This document shows, one piece after another, positions 52,100 through 60,375 of a stretch of 64,000 bases of DNA. The DNA is from CAWCUU01 sp963798855 (GTDB lineage: Bacteria > Gemmatimonadota > Gemmatimonadetes > Longimicrobiales > RSA9), in contig CAWCUU010000002.1 in the NCBI GenBank assembly GCA_963798855.1, positions 1,798,001 to 1,862,000 of the forward strand. The letters are read 5' to 3'. The position numbers were made by a program, and so were the translations under genes. The number at the start of each line of letters is the position of its first letter. The stretch's first letter is position 1. Under the pieces are notes generated by a model, which made no database searches, was not told the origin of the DNA, and saw only the letters and a list, made by a program, of their open reading frames with translations.

Positions 52100-52905
52100 G
52101 AGCGTCTGCGACCACGCTCCGAACGCTGGTCGTTGTGGCGTTCGCCTCGCCGGCGGCGGCTCAGGTGCCCTCCCTCCAGCGCGTCGACTCGCTGCTCGCC
52201 GCCGGCGCGACCGAGCCCGCGCGGGCGGAGCTCGATCGCGTCTGGGCCGACAGCGGTAGCGGACAGTTGACCGGAGAACGGCGGGCGCACGCCCTCCACC
52301 TGCGTGCGAGCCTCGCGGACGACTTCCGCTCCGCGGAGAGCGATTTGCTGGAGATCGTGCTCGGACATCCGAGCACGGCCTACGCGCCCGTCGCGCTTCT
52401 CCGGCTCGGGCAGGGGTTGCTCGAGACAGGGCAAACGGAGCGCGCCGGTGGCTACCTGCGTCGCCTCGTGCGTGACTATCCGGGGAGCGGAGAGCGGGAG
52501 ACCGGCCTCGTCTGGCTCGCCCGCGCACAGCGGCGCGCCGGCGGCTACCGCGCCGGTTGCGAGACCACGCGCAACGCCCTCGAGCGCGGCGTGGCCGACG
52601 CCGAAATCGCCGCGCTGCTCGAGCGCGAGCGCGCCGCGAGCTGCGAGGCGCCGTCCCACGATCGCTTCGCGATACAGCTCGGGGCGTTCCGCGATCCCTC
52701 CAATGCCGCCGCCCTCGTCGACCGGGCGCGGGCCGCCGGCGCCGAGCCGCGCGTCGTCATGGTCGGCTCCGGATCGCTGCTTTGCGTGCGCGTCGGCCAT
52801 TTCTCCAGCGGCGTCGATGCCGAGCGGACGCTTCGGCGCCTCCGTGGATCCGGTCTGCACGGCTCCGTGGTGGATGATGTCGCCGATGAGAAACCGTCCC
52901 GCTGA
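52096..52905 (+). CDS. SPOR-domain protein with helical repeats
   Basis: A 269-residue exported protein. The signal peptide is LVVVAFASPAAAQ. The middle (residues 50-170) has TPR-like helices (APVALLRLGQGLLETGQTERAGGYLRRLV). The C-terminal SPOR domain (about 185-265) reads RFAIQLGAFRDPSNAAALVDRARAAG and LLCVRVGHFSSGVDAERTL; SPOR binds denuded peptidoglycan at the division septum. The start is GTG, overlapping the holA stop. Confidence 0.87.
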   Translation: MRASATTLRTLVVVAFASPAAAQVPSLQRVDSLLAAGATEPARAELDRVWADSGSGQLTGERRAHALHLRASLADDFRSAESDLLEIVLGHPSTAYAPVALLRLGQGLLETGQTERAGGYLRRLVRDYPGSGERETGLVWLARAQRRAGGYRAGCETTRNALERGVADAEIAALLERERAASCEAPSHDRFAIQLGAFRDPSNAAALVDRARAAGAEPRVVMVGSGSLLCVRVGHFSSGVDAERTLRRLRGSGLHGSVVDDVADEKPSR

Positions 52906-52971
52906 GTGGCTCGACGTGGCCCTTCTCCTGCGCGGCGATGGGTCTGATATTTGCGCTACCCAGCAGTACCC

Positions 52972-53595
52972 ATGAGGAGAATGAACCGCAGCAGCCGGAA
53001 GCCGGGCGGAATCCGCATCCTCGTCGCCGAGGATGAGCCACTGAACGCGCTCGCGCTGAAGTCCCAGCTGGAGGCGCTCGGTCATCACGTGATCGGCCCG
53101 GCAGCCAACGGGCGAGAGGCGATCGAGCTCTCCCGCACCGAGGAGGCGGCGCTCGCGATCCTCGACATCCGCATGCCCGAGGTCAGCGGAATAGAGGCCG
53201 CCGAGGCCATCTTCCAGATCCGCCCGATGCCGATCCTGCTGCTCACCGGATTCAGCTCGCCCGAGTACATCGAGCGCGCCACCGCGCTGCCGGTCTTCCA
53301 CTTCCTCGTGAAGCCCGCCTCGATCGAGGACCTCGGCCCGGCCATCGCCGTCGCCCGGGCCCGCTTCGTGGAATGGCAGCAGTTCCGCAGCGATGCCGAG
53401 AGCCTGGAGCACAAGCTCGAGGACCGTGCCGTCGTGGAGCGCGCCAAGGCGCTGCTCATGGAGACCCGCAAGCTGACCGAGCCCGAGGCCTACCGGCTGC
53501 TCCAGAAGGAGAGCCAGAATCGCAATCAGCCTATGGCCGAGATCGCCCGTACCGTGCTGCTCGCCCAGTCCGTTCTCCGGGAACCGGAAGGCTGA
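52972..53595 (+). CDS. Response regulator with ANTAR RNA-binding output
   Basis: A 207-residue two-component regulator. The receiver (residues about 15-130) has VAEDEPLNA and the phosphoacceptor Asp in AILDIRMPEVSG, and LVKPAS as the Lys. The C-terminal ANTAR domain (EDRAVVERAKALLMETRKLTEPEAYRLLQKES) binds paired hexaloop RNA hairpins to control antitermination. No cognate kinase is adjacent; its RNA targets are unknown. The start is uncertain: ATG 52972 is listed, but ATG 52981 is possible. Confidence 0.87.
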   Translation: MRRMNRSSRKPGGIRILVAEDEPLNALALKSQLEALGHHVIGPAANGREAIELSRTEEAALAILDIRMPEVSGIEAAEAIFQIRPMPILLLTGFSSPEYIERATALPVFHFLVKPASIEDLGPAIAVARARFVEWQQFRSDAESLEHKLEDRAVVERAKALLMETRKLTEPEAYRLLQKESQNRNQPMAEIARTVLLAQSVLREPEG

Positions 53596-53846
53596 CGCCC
53601 GGCTCCTCCCTCTTCGTCTCGGCTCCTCTTCTCGCGCGCACCACCCGCCCCTTCCGACGTGCCCCGGTCGCGTGCTCGTGTCACTTGGACACATTCAGCG
53701 TCCCGCTTCGAGGACGCAGGGCTCTCCGGCGCACCGTCCGATCTCGCGCATCTGCTGCACTGGCAAACGCTTGGAAGATAGAGAGCGGAGTGGTACAGGA
53801 TGTGCCTCAGGCGCGCGTCGGCCTGTTACAGCAGAGGGAGGAAGAC

Positions 53847-54023
53847 ATGCAAAGGGTGAGGGAGCCGAAAGAGACAAAGCCGGCGCGCGGGCCGCGCGGC
53901 ATCGTCATATCGGATGGCAGGCAGGTACCGTCCGGGCCACGCATCGTGGCCTTCATCTGGGGCGGCAAGGTGACGCCGCCGACGACGCTCCCGTTCGGCC
54001 GCTGGAAGACAGCGACGGGCTGA
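53847..54023 (+). CDS. 58-residue conserved-looking small protein
   Basis: A short ORF with a good ribosome site (GGGAGGA, six bases before ATG 53847) in a 540-bp gap. The product is basic, MQRVREPKETKPARGPRG at the N-terminus, and ends SGPRIVAFIWGGKVTPPTT then LPFGRWKTATG. It has no signal peptide or cysteine and I recognise no family. A weak TTGGAA-17-TACAGG promoter lies at 53771-53799. Elsewhere the gap at 53596-53846 shows nothing coding. Existence is likely but unproven. Confidence 0.45.
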   Translation: MQRVREPKETKPARGPRGIVISDGRQVPSGPRIVAFIWGGKVTPPTTLPFGRWKTATG

Positions 54024-54135
54024 GCGCAGAGGAGTCCGGCGCCGGCGGGCTGAGGGCGGTGCCGGAGCAGCTCGCCTCCGCCCTTCATCCATCCCGCTCC
54101 TTCCTGGATGTCTCATCGCTCGCCATGATTTCGAC

Positions 54136-55491
54136 ATGAGCGAGGAGCACGGGAGCGACGCGACGAGCGTCGCGGTCATCGGAGCGGGACCGGCCGGGCT
54201 GTCCGCGGCGTGGCGTCTGGTCGCGGCAGGGATGCCGGTGACGATCTACGAGCGCGAAGGGCGGGTGGGCGGCCGGATGCGCACCGACGAGATCGCCGGG
54301 GTGCGGGTGGATCCGGCGGTGCAGTTCCTCGCGTCGCACTATCGTGAGACTCGGTCCCTGGCGGAGGAGGCGGGCGCGGGCGAGCTGCTGCTTCGGTCGC
54401 CGGGGCGGGATGCGTTCTGGCGCGACGGGCGGGCGCACCCCCTCACGTACGGCTCGGCGACGAGCATGGCGGCGTCCGGGGCGCTACCACTCGGGCTCAA
54501 GCTCCGGCTGCTGCGGACATACATGCCGTTTCTGCTGCGGAACCAGCGGCGGCTGGATGCTGCGGAGCCGGCGCGCGGTGTCGCTCTCGAGCACGACGCG
54601 GAGAGTATCGCGCGCTGGGGGCGGCGGGAGTTGGGCAACGACTTCGTCGAGCTCCTCGCCTATCCACTACTCGCGGCGTATGCCAACACGACGCCGGAGG
54701 AGGCCAGCGCGGGCTATTACCACGCTCTCTCCGCTGCCGGTCTGGACGTCCGGTTGTATTCGGTCCGGGGCGGTGTCGGGATGCTCGCGGAGGCGCTGGC
54801 GCATGCGCTCGAGGGACGCGGTGTCCACCTTCTGCGGGGTGAGCGGGTGAGCGCGGTCGAGCCCGTGACGGACGGGGTTCGGGTCCACTGCGACGGGGGA
54901 GTGGCGGAGCACGCCGGCGCGGTCATCGCCGTGCCGCGCGCCTCGTTGGATGCGATAGTGGACCTGTCCGGTCCCGTGGCCTCGTGGCTGTCCGGCGTGC
55001 GGACGCGTCCGTTCCTGTCCGTCGCGCTCCTGCTCCGCGGCAGGTTGGACCTCGACTACTTCGGACTGACCTTTCCGCGCACGGAGCCACCCGGCGACGT
55101 GCTCGCCGCCGTGTGCAATCTCGGAGCGAAGCCTGGCGGGCTGGTGCCGGAGGGCCGCGGGGCGCTGCTCGCCTACCCCGCTCCGCCCGAGGCGGAGCGG
55201 CTCATGGACGCGAGCAGCGAGCGGATCGTGGATCGGATCGTTCCGGCGCTGGAGCGGGCGATCCCGGGGGTCCAGCGGCGGATCGAGCGGGTGCGTGTGT
55301 ATCCGTTTCCGGAGGGCAGTACGCTGCTGCCGCCGGGCGGATTGGAGCACCTGACGTCCTACGACCCGACGTGGCTTCCCGCCGGCCTCGCGCTGGCCGG
55401 TGATTATCTGGGTGCTCCGACCGTGGAGGGAGCGGTGCGGAGCGGCGCGTCCGCCGCGCGACACCTGCTCGGCAGCGTGCGGCGCGCCTGA
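54136..55491 (+). CDS. FAD-dependent amine oxidase/protoporphyrinogen oxidase-like
   Basis: A 451-residue flavoprotein. The dinucleotide motif is VAVIGAGPAGLSAAWRLVAAGMPVTIYERE, followed by GRVGGRMRT, and the C-terminal FAD motif is LALAGDYLGAPTVEGAVRSG. The group includes protoporphyrinogen oxidase (HemY), phytoene desaturase-like and other oxidases; the specific substrate cannot be told. No heme genes lie next to it. The ATG at 54136 is clear. Confidence 0.85.
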   Translation: MSEEHGSDATSVAVIGAGPAGLSAAWRLVAAGMPVTIYEREGRVGGRMRTDEIAGVRVDPAVQFLASHYRETRSLAEEAGAGELLLRSPGRDAFWRDGRAHPLTYGSATSMAASGALPLGLKLRLLRTYMPFLLRNQRRLDAAEPARGVALEHDAESIARWGRRELGNDFVELLAYPLLAAYANTTPEEASAGYYHALSAAGLDVRLYSVRGGVGMLAEALAHALEGRGVHLLRGERVSAVEPVTDGVRVHCDGGVAEHAGAVIAVPRASLDAIVDLSGPVASWLSGVRTRPFLSVALLLRGRLDLDYFGLTFPRTEPPGDVLAAVCNLGAKPGGLVPEGRGALLAYPAPPEAERLMDASSERIVDRIVPALERAIPGVQRRIERVRVYPFPEGSTLLPPGGLEHLTSYDPTWLPAGLALAGDYLGAPTVEGAVRSGASAARHLLGSVRRA

Positions 55492-55495
55492 GCCA

Positions 55496-56644
55496 TCAGA
55501 CGCGGACGACGACGGTCTCGGAGATCTTGTCGTGGATCGCCTGCCGGTTACGGTCCCAGAAGATCTGAGCGAAGCCGAGCAGCCCCGTGACGAGGCCCGC
55601 AGCATAGCCGCCGAAGCGCTCGAATGCGGCCCACCAGCCGATGTCCTTGCCGTCCAGGCGGAGCACACGCATCCCGAAGAGCCGTTTGCCGGGCGTCTGC
55701 CCGTTCCACAGCGCGAGGAACGCCGTGAAGTAGAGACCGAGCCAGCCGAATCCGAGGCCCAGCTCATCCGCCCAGTCCTTCAACGTGTCCAGGAAGCTAC
55801 GGTCGTCCACGGCCGCCTGCAGGCTCCGGTTCTCCCGCTCCGCGCGCGCAAGCCGACCACGCAGGCGCGCGATGCTGTCGCTCTCCATCGTCGCGCGCAT
55901 GCGCTGCGTCAGCTCGGCGGCGCGGAAGCTATCGTTCTGCGCCCGTGCTTCGGCGGCCGCGAACGACAGTGAGTCGACATCCGGCGCGGCGTGCGCGGCG
56001 CCGGTGTGCGAGGCGAGCGCATCCCGCAAGGCGCGTATCTTCATCGGGTCCAGCCCGAGGATCGGGAGCGAGTCAGGCATGTCGGCCAGCTCCTCGCGGG
56101 CGTCCGCGAGCTCGGCGTCGTCGACCTCTTCTCGCTCGCCGAGCGTGGCGACGAGTCGATCCGCGGCCGCGCGGGCTTCCTCCTGCGTCGCCGCATTGCG
56201 CAGGCTCAGGAATTCGGGGCCGGCCGCCGCGATGACTCCAATGCCGCCGCCGCCCTCTGCGTCCGCGTCCTGCCGCGATGACCGGTCGCCGTGGAACAGA
56301 CCGCGGATGTTGGAGATGGTGGCGATGGCGGTGATGAAGACGACCAGCGCGGCGATGGAACGAAGCCAGAGACGGGTCCACGATCGCAGCACGCCGTCTC
56401 GCCGCCGGCCCATCGCGCGCCAGAGCACGAAAGCGGCCCCGAGAGCAAGGAAGTAGGCGCCGGCGCGGCTGAGCAGCCCCGCCAGGGCGAGGTCCACGAG
56501 CATCGCGCCGAGCCGCCGCCACGGTCCTGCGAGCGGCAGTCCGAGCAGATCCGGCGCGATGGCGAATGACTCGGGCGTGATCGTCTCGCGCGGATCGGCG
56601 CCCGGCTCGCGGCCGTGGGGGTGCGTGCGCTGGCTCGTCGGCAT
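55496..56644 (-). CDS. RDD-family membrane protein with a large internal insert
   Basis: A 382-residue protein. The RDD domain is split: the first helix region (RRLGAMLVDLALAGLLSRAG, about residues 43-62) and the second half (NGQTPGKRLFGMRVLRLDGKDIGWWAAFERF, then a helix and NRQAIHDKISETVVV) are separated by about 230 residues. The insert contains one or two membrane helices and an acidic coiled coil (residues about 160-280, many SDSIARLRGRLARAERE-type heptads). The RDD family function is unknown (Na+/H+ or transport-linked proposals). The end is 4 bp from the flavin oxidase stop, tail to tail. Confidence 0.75.
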   Translation of the reverse strand: MPTSQRTHPHGREPGADPRETITPESFAIAPDLLGLPLAGPWRRLGAMLVDLALAGLLSRAGAYFLALGAAFVLWRAMGRRRDGVLRSWTRLWLRSIAALVVFITAIATISNIRGLFHGDRSSRQDADAEGGGGIGVIAAAGPEFLSLRNAATQEEARAAADRLVATLGEREEVDDAELADAREELADMPDSLPILGLDPMKIRALRDALASHTGAAHAAPDVDSLSFAAAEARAQNDSFRAAELTQRMRATMESDSIARLRGRLARAERENRSLQAAVDDRSFLDTLKDWADELGLGFGWLGLYFTAFLALWNGQTPGKRLFGMRVLRLDGKDIGWWAAFERFGGYAAGLVTGLLGFAQIFWDRNRQAIHDKISETVVVRV

Positions 56645-56698
56645 GGATCGCGGCTTGCCCGGGGTCGTCGCGGCGAGAGGTCACGCCAAGCTAACGAC

Positions 56699-56731
56699 GA
56701 CCGCCCGGCGCCGGGAGGGCGTCGGGCGGTC
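56699..56731 (-). terminator. Possible terminator after the PDZ gene
   Basis: GACCGCCCG and CGGGCGGTC form a 9-bp stem with a GC-rich inner loop, 41 bp downstream of the PDZ-protein stop on the minus strand. There is no strong T run, so termination is only inferred. Confidence 0.35.
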
Positions 56732-56771
56732 CGAGCTGCGGGCGTCGGGAACGTCCTGCGCTCCGCTCCTG

Positions 56772-57764
56772 CTAGTCCGGCTGCAGAGTGAGCGTCCGAT
56801 GCCGCTTCTTGCGCACGACCTCGATGCGGATCGACCGATCTCCGGCGTCGCGCATCGCCGAACGCAGGTCCTCGATCGCAGCGACCCGGTCCCCACCGGC
56901 CCGCACCACGACGTCACCCGCCTGGAGGCCGGCGCGCGCGGCCGGGGTTCCGGGCGCGACGCCGGTGACCAGCACGCCGTCGTCGACGCCGAAGTAATCG
57001 CCGAGGTCGCCGTTCAGCTCGGCGAGCTCCGCGCCGGCGACGGCGCGGCGGCCCATCTCGAGCTGCATGGACCAGACCTTACCCGGCCAGACGTCGCCAA
57101 TGCTGTCGAGCTGCCAGCTGAGGCGGTGCATCGCACGCGGAAAGCTGTCGGCGAGCAGCGGCCTGAGCGAGTCGAGGTGGAGCCTGAGCTCGCGGAAGTC
57201 CAGCGTGTCTCCCTTGCCCCCGGGAAAGACCCGGAAGACCATGGCGGAATCGCTCAGGACCTCGAGCCGGGGCAGGTGTACCGAGTCCAGCGCCATCCGC
57301 GCGGAGTCGAGCAGCACCCGGATCTGGCTTCGCATCGAGTCGCCGTCCACGATGATCCACGGATTCCCGTGTCCGGCCCCGAAGTTGTCGGGCGGACGTG
57401 CGGCGATGACGCGCACCTCCTGCGTATTCGATCCGCGCCGGATCTGCAGGCGCACCGTGTCGCCCGGCTGAAGCGAGCTCGCCAGCGAGGCGACGAGGGC
57501 GGGCGTCGCGTTCAAGCCGTTGACGCGACGGATCAGGTCGCCCTCCCGGAGCCCTGCGCGATCGGCCGGGGAGCCGTCGTGGACCTCCTCGACGCGGATC
57601 CGCTCGCCGGACTCGGCGGCGATCCGCGCATTGCTGTACGAGAAGCCGAGCCAAGCGGTGGGCCGCCGATAGAATCCGACGACCTGCGCGCTCGCAGCGG
57701 GCAGCGGCGCGAGTGCGGCGAGCCAGAGCAGGGCGGCGAAGCTACGTGCGAGTGTACGAGTCAT
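56772..57764 (-). CDS. Exported double-PDZ protein
   Basis: A 330-residue secreted protein with a signal peptide (ALAPLPAASAQ). The first PDZ domain lies at about 45-120 (IRVEEVHDGSPADRAGLREGDLIRRVNG), the second at 250-330 (LVTGVAPGTPAARAGLQAGDVVVRAGG). The linker of about 120 residues has no recognised catalytic triad, so it is not an HtrA protease. PDZ domains bind C-terminal or internal peptides; the protein may act as an envelope scaffold or protease adaptor. ATG 57764 fits the signal. It follows the second anti-sigma gene by 16 bp. Confidence 0.83.
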   Translation of the reverse strand: MTRTLARSFAALLWLAALAPLPAASAQVVGFYRRPTAWLGFSYSNARIAAESGERIRVEEVHDGSPADRAGLREGDLIRRVNGLNATPALVASLASSLQPGDTVRLQIRRGSNTQEVRVIAARPPDNFGAGHGNPWIIVDGDSMRSQIRVLLDSARMALDSVHLPRLEVLSDSAMVFRVFPGGKGDTLDFRELRLHLDSLRPLLADSFPRAMHRLSWQLDSIGDVWPGKVWSMQLEMGRRAVAGAELAELNGDLGDYFGVDDGVLVTGVAPGTPAARAGLQAGDVVVRAGGDRVAAIEDLRSAMRDAGDRSIRIEVVRKKRHRTLTLQPD

Positions 57765-57780
57765 GATGCGACGTTCTCCA

Positions 57781-58459
57781 TCAGAACCACGGCTCCCGCT
57801 TCGTTGCCGCGATGCGACGTAGCGTCGCTTCACGCTGTGCGAGAGCCGTGAGGTGATATCCGTTGATCACAGGGTCCGCGGGCGCCCGATTCAGCGCTGC
57901 GCCCGTCGTGAGGGTGATCCCTTCCAGCGCGGCGAGCCGCGCCGACAGGTCGCCCGAAGGCTGCTCCGGCATGAACTGGCTGTAGTCCATCAGCGCCGCC
58001 ACGTAGCCGGCCTCGGCGGCCTGGAGACGCCGCTGCGCCTCTTCCGCGCTGCGCGGTGCCGCGCCGGCGGCGCGGTAGCTCGCCAGCGTGGATGAGGTCG
58101 AGGCCGCCGCGGCCGGAACGTCGTCCGCGTGGGACCGATCGATCCTGGCCTGCAGCGCGGCGCCCGTGGCACCCGACGCCAGCACCCCCGCCACGACCGC
58201 TGCCCGGCGCAGCCAGATGCCTGGTGAGCGCGTGGCTGCCGCTCGCATCAGCCCCTCCTCCCGGAGACGGCGCGCGAGCGCCGGCCACGCCGGAGCCGGA
58301 GGCGCGATCGGCGGCAGATCCGCCAGGCCGCCGGTCTGCTCCCGAATCGCGGACAGCTCCTGCCGGCAGGCCTCGCAGCCGTTCAGGTGTGCCATTCTCG
58401 AGCTCGGTGGGTGTCTCGTCCACCAGCCGGGCGAGCGTCTCCAGCGTCAGGTGTGACAT
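57781..58459 (-). CDS. Anti-sigma factor with an apparent +1 frameshift
   Basis: The frame starting at ATG 58459 (inside the sigma gene end) gives MSHLTLETLARLVDETPTEL plus Glu, 21 codons. The rest, MAHLNGCEACRQELSA onward, is one base out of frame from ATG 58395 to 57781. Removing the A at 58396 yields a typical ZAS anti-sigma N-terminus with HxxxCxxC (HLNGCEAC). A membrane helix (IWLRRAAVVAGVLASGATGA) and a 120-residue periplasmic part follow. The octamer at the break, AGAATGGC, is the same as in phoU. Internal initiation at 58395 is possible and would keep the zinc site. Confidence 0.8.
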
Positions 58460-58998
58460 GCTTCCTCCTCCTCGCGTGCGCGCTGGCTTCCCAGCAGGGC
58501 CCTCATGCGCGCTCGCGCCTTGAACAGCTGACTCTTCGAAGTCCCGGGTGCCACGCCGAGCATCTCACCGATCTCCTCGTGCGTATAGCCTTCCACGTCG
58601 TGCAGCACCATCACCTGCCTCATGCCGTCCGGGAGCCGCTCCAGCGCTCGCTCGAGCCGCAACCGCAGCAGCGTCCGCGGTGAGCCGGTGGCGTCCGATC
58701 GCTCCAGCCGCAGCATCCCCTCCCGCTCCTCGCGCCGCCGGCCACTGCGTCGGCCGTGCAGCGCGCTGTTGACCGCGATGCGGTGGATCCAGGTCGAGAA
58801 ACGAGCCTCTCCGCGGAATGCCGGCAAGGCACGAATGGCACGGACCCACGCCTCCTGCGCCCAGTCCTCGGCCTGCGCGTCGTTGCCGGCGATCCGACGA
58901 ACGACGGCATAGACCCGGGGCGCGTAGGCGCTGTACAGCGCCTGGATCGCACTTCCGTCGCCAAGGCTGGCCTGCTCGATCAGCTGAGTTTCGTTCAT
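58447..58998 (-). CDS. ECF RNA polymerase sigma factor
   Basis: A 183-residue group IV sigma factor. Region 2 has ALYSAYAPRVYAVVRRIAGNDAQAEDWAQEAWVRAIRALPAF and FSTWIHRIAVNSAL. Region 4 has LPDGMRQVMVLHDVEGYTHEEIGEMLGVAPGTSKSQLFKAR. It overlaps the anti-sigma start by 13 bp, the usual coupling for such pairs. The inverted repeat and ECF-like promoter upstream may belong to the divergent PAP2 gene or to this one. ATG 58998 is the first good start. Confidence 0.93.
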   Translation of the reverse strand: MNETQLIEQASLGDGSAIQALYSAYAPRVYAVVRRIAGNDAQAEDWAQEAWVRAIRALPAFRGEARFSTWIHRIAVNSALHGRRSGRRREEREGMLRLERSDATGSPRTLLRLRLERALERLPDGMRQVMVLHDVEGYTHEEIGEMLGVAPGTSKSQLFKARARMRALLGSQRAREEEEACHT

Positions 58999-59058
58999 GT
59001 CCGCGCTCTCTGGATCCGACTGTTGGGATGCCACTTCTTGCACTGAGGGTTGCCTGGT

Positions 59059-59076
59059 CCGATAAGTCGTTATCGG
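59059..59076. promoter_or_regulatory. Perfect inverted repeat in the sigma/PAP2 divergent region
   Basis: CCGATAA-GTCG-TTATCGG is an 18-bp perfect palindrome, 61 bp upstream of the sigma ATG and 85 bp before the PAP2 start. It is next to an ECF-like promoter and may be an operator. Confidence 0.45.
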
Positions 59077-59079
59077 CGC

Positions 59080-59105
59080 GGAACTTGCCCCCGCCGTATA
59101 TGTTG
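59080..59105 (+). promoter_or_regulatory. ECF-type promoter candidate for the PAP2 gene
   Basis: GGAACTT at 59080-59086 is a close match to the RpoE-type -35 box; GTTG at 59102-59105 takes the place of the GTCT -10 box after 15 bp. It lies beside the inverted repeat at 59059-59076. The adjacent sigma factor could drive it. Confidence 0.4.
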
Positions 59106-59160
59106 CGCCGAGAACGGGTCTGTCCCGCTCGCGCGGGGATTCAGTCAATCCGGGGACACC

Positions 59161-60033
59161 ATGATTGGACGGGCGATCGCGATCGGCGGCTTCGCGCTGC
59201 TCTTGGCCGCGCCACTGCACGCTCAGCGTACGCTCGGCTCTGCCGCCGAGGACGTGAAGCACGTGCTCGGCGATGCGCTGTACGTGGGGGCGACGCCGTT
59301 TCGCACCGATGCCGATGATGTCCCGCGCCTGCTCGCTGCGGCGGCCGGCTTCGGAGCGGCGACGCTGCTGGATGAGCCCGTGCAGAGATGGATCAGGAGC
59401 AACCCCGGGTCGGCGGCGGTCCGCGCCTTCGATCCGTGGAGCGACGAGCACCTCGCCTGGTTGGGCGACACGCAGCACCTGCTCCAGATCTCCGGGGCGA
59501 TGTACGCGGTCGGCTTCGCGGCGGATTCACGGGACCTGCGGGACGCGGCTCTGGGCTGCATCACTGCGGACGGGACGGGGTCGCTGATTCGTCATGGCAT
59601 TTACGAGCTCGTCTCGCGCGAGCGCCCGTACAACAAGGACACGGGCGAGCATGTGGAGGACGGCGACCATTGGGCGTTTCCGGGGGGCGACTGGAGCGAT
59701 CACTCCTTCTTCGGCGGCCACGTCGCGAATATCATGTCGTGCGTCTCGTTCTGGAACCATCGCTTCGACATGGGGGTCGCCGAGCCGGTGCTGTACGGCT
59801 TCGCGACGGCGCTGGGTGTCGAGCGGACCCTTCAGGAGGCGCACTGGACGTCGGATACGATGCTCGGCATTCTAGTGGGATACCTGATCGGCGCGCAGGT
59901 GGCGCACCGGTATGCAGAGCGAGAAGGGAAGGCGGGCGGTCTCGAGGCGGCAGGGCTGGAGCCGGAGGCGGGGGTGGTACAGGGACCCGACGGGCGGTCC
60001 GCGCTGTATGCCGGCGTGACGTGGCGGTTCTGA
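59161..60033 (+). CDS. PAP2-like phosphatase, exported
   Basis: A 290-residue protein with a signal peptide (LLLAAPLHAQ). PAP2 landmarks: RERPY (RP of motif 1, but the preceding Lys is missing), SFFGGH in place of PSGH, and RTLQEAHWTSD (R-x5-H-x3-D, motif 3). The two catalytic His, the Asp and an Arg are therefore kept while other motif residues drift. The chain ends in YAGVTWRF with a terminal Phe as in outer-membrane proteins. It may dephosphorylate lipid phosphates. ATG 59161; the -35-like GGAACTT is upstream. Confidence 0.8.
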   Translation: MIGRAIAIGGFALLLAAPLHAQRTLGSAAEDVKHVLGDALYVGATPFRTDADDVPRLLAAAAGFGAATLLDEPVQRWIRSNPGSAAVRAFDPWSDEHLAWLGDTQHLLQISGAMYAVGFAADSRDLRDAALGCITADGTGSLIRHGIYELVSRERPYNKDTGEHVEDGDHWAFPGGDWSDHSFFGGHVANIMSCVSFWNHRFDMGVAEPVLYGFATALGVERTLQEAHWTSDTMLGILVGYLIGAQVAHRYAEREGKAGGLEAAGLEPEAGVVQGPDGRSALYAGVTWRF

Positions 60034-60096
60034 AGTCGGTCGGCTGGCGCGCCGGCAGGGTCGCAGTCAATCGAGAATTTCGAGGAGAGTCGCGGC

Positions 60097-60375
60097 ATGT
60101 GGCGGAAGCTGAGCGCCGACGGGTCGGTGTGGCAGGTGCGTGTGGTACCGGGGGATGCTTCGGCGGAGGCATCGGGCGCCGGCGAAGGGCAGGAGATGAT
60201 CGAGTTCCGCCCCGAGGATGGGCTTCGGCCGACTCGCCGGCTCGCCGTGGACGCAGGCGCGCTCGACGGCATGGATGAAGAGGCGCTCCGGACCGCGTTT
60301 CGTCAGGCGAGGCCGATCGGCGGGGACTACTATGGGCGGCCGGGCAAGCGGATGCCGGACGTGAGAGAGAGCTGA
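60097..60375 (+). CDS. Small hypothetical protein
   Basis: A 92-residue soluble protein with GAGGAGA upstream of ATG 60097. It opens MWRKLSADGSVWQVRVVPGD and ends GGDYYGRPGKRMPDVRES; the middle is acidic. There is no signal peptide, cysteine or recognised motif. The stop overlaps the threonine synthase ATG (TGATG), so translation is coupled, yet the sequence gives no functional hint. Confidence 0.6.
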   Translation: MWRKLSADGSVWQVRVVPGDASAEASGAGEGQEMIEFRPEDGLRPTRRLAVDAGALDGMDEEALRTAFRQARPIGGDYYGRPGKRMPDVRES

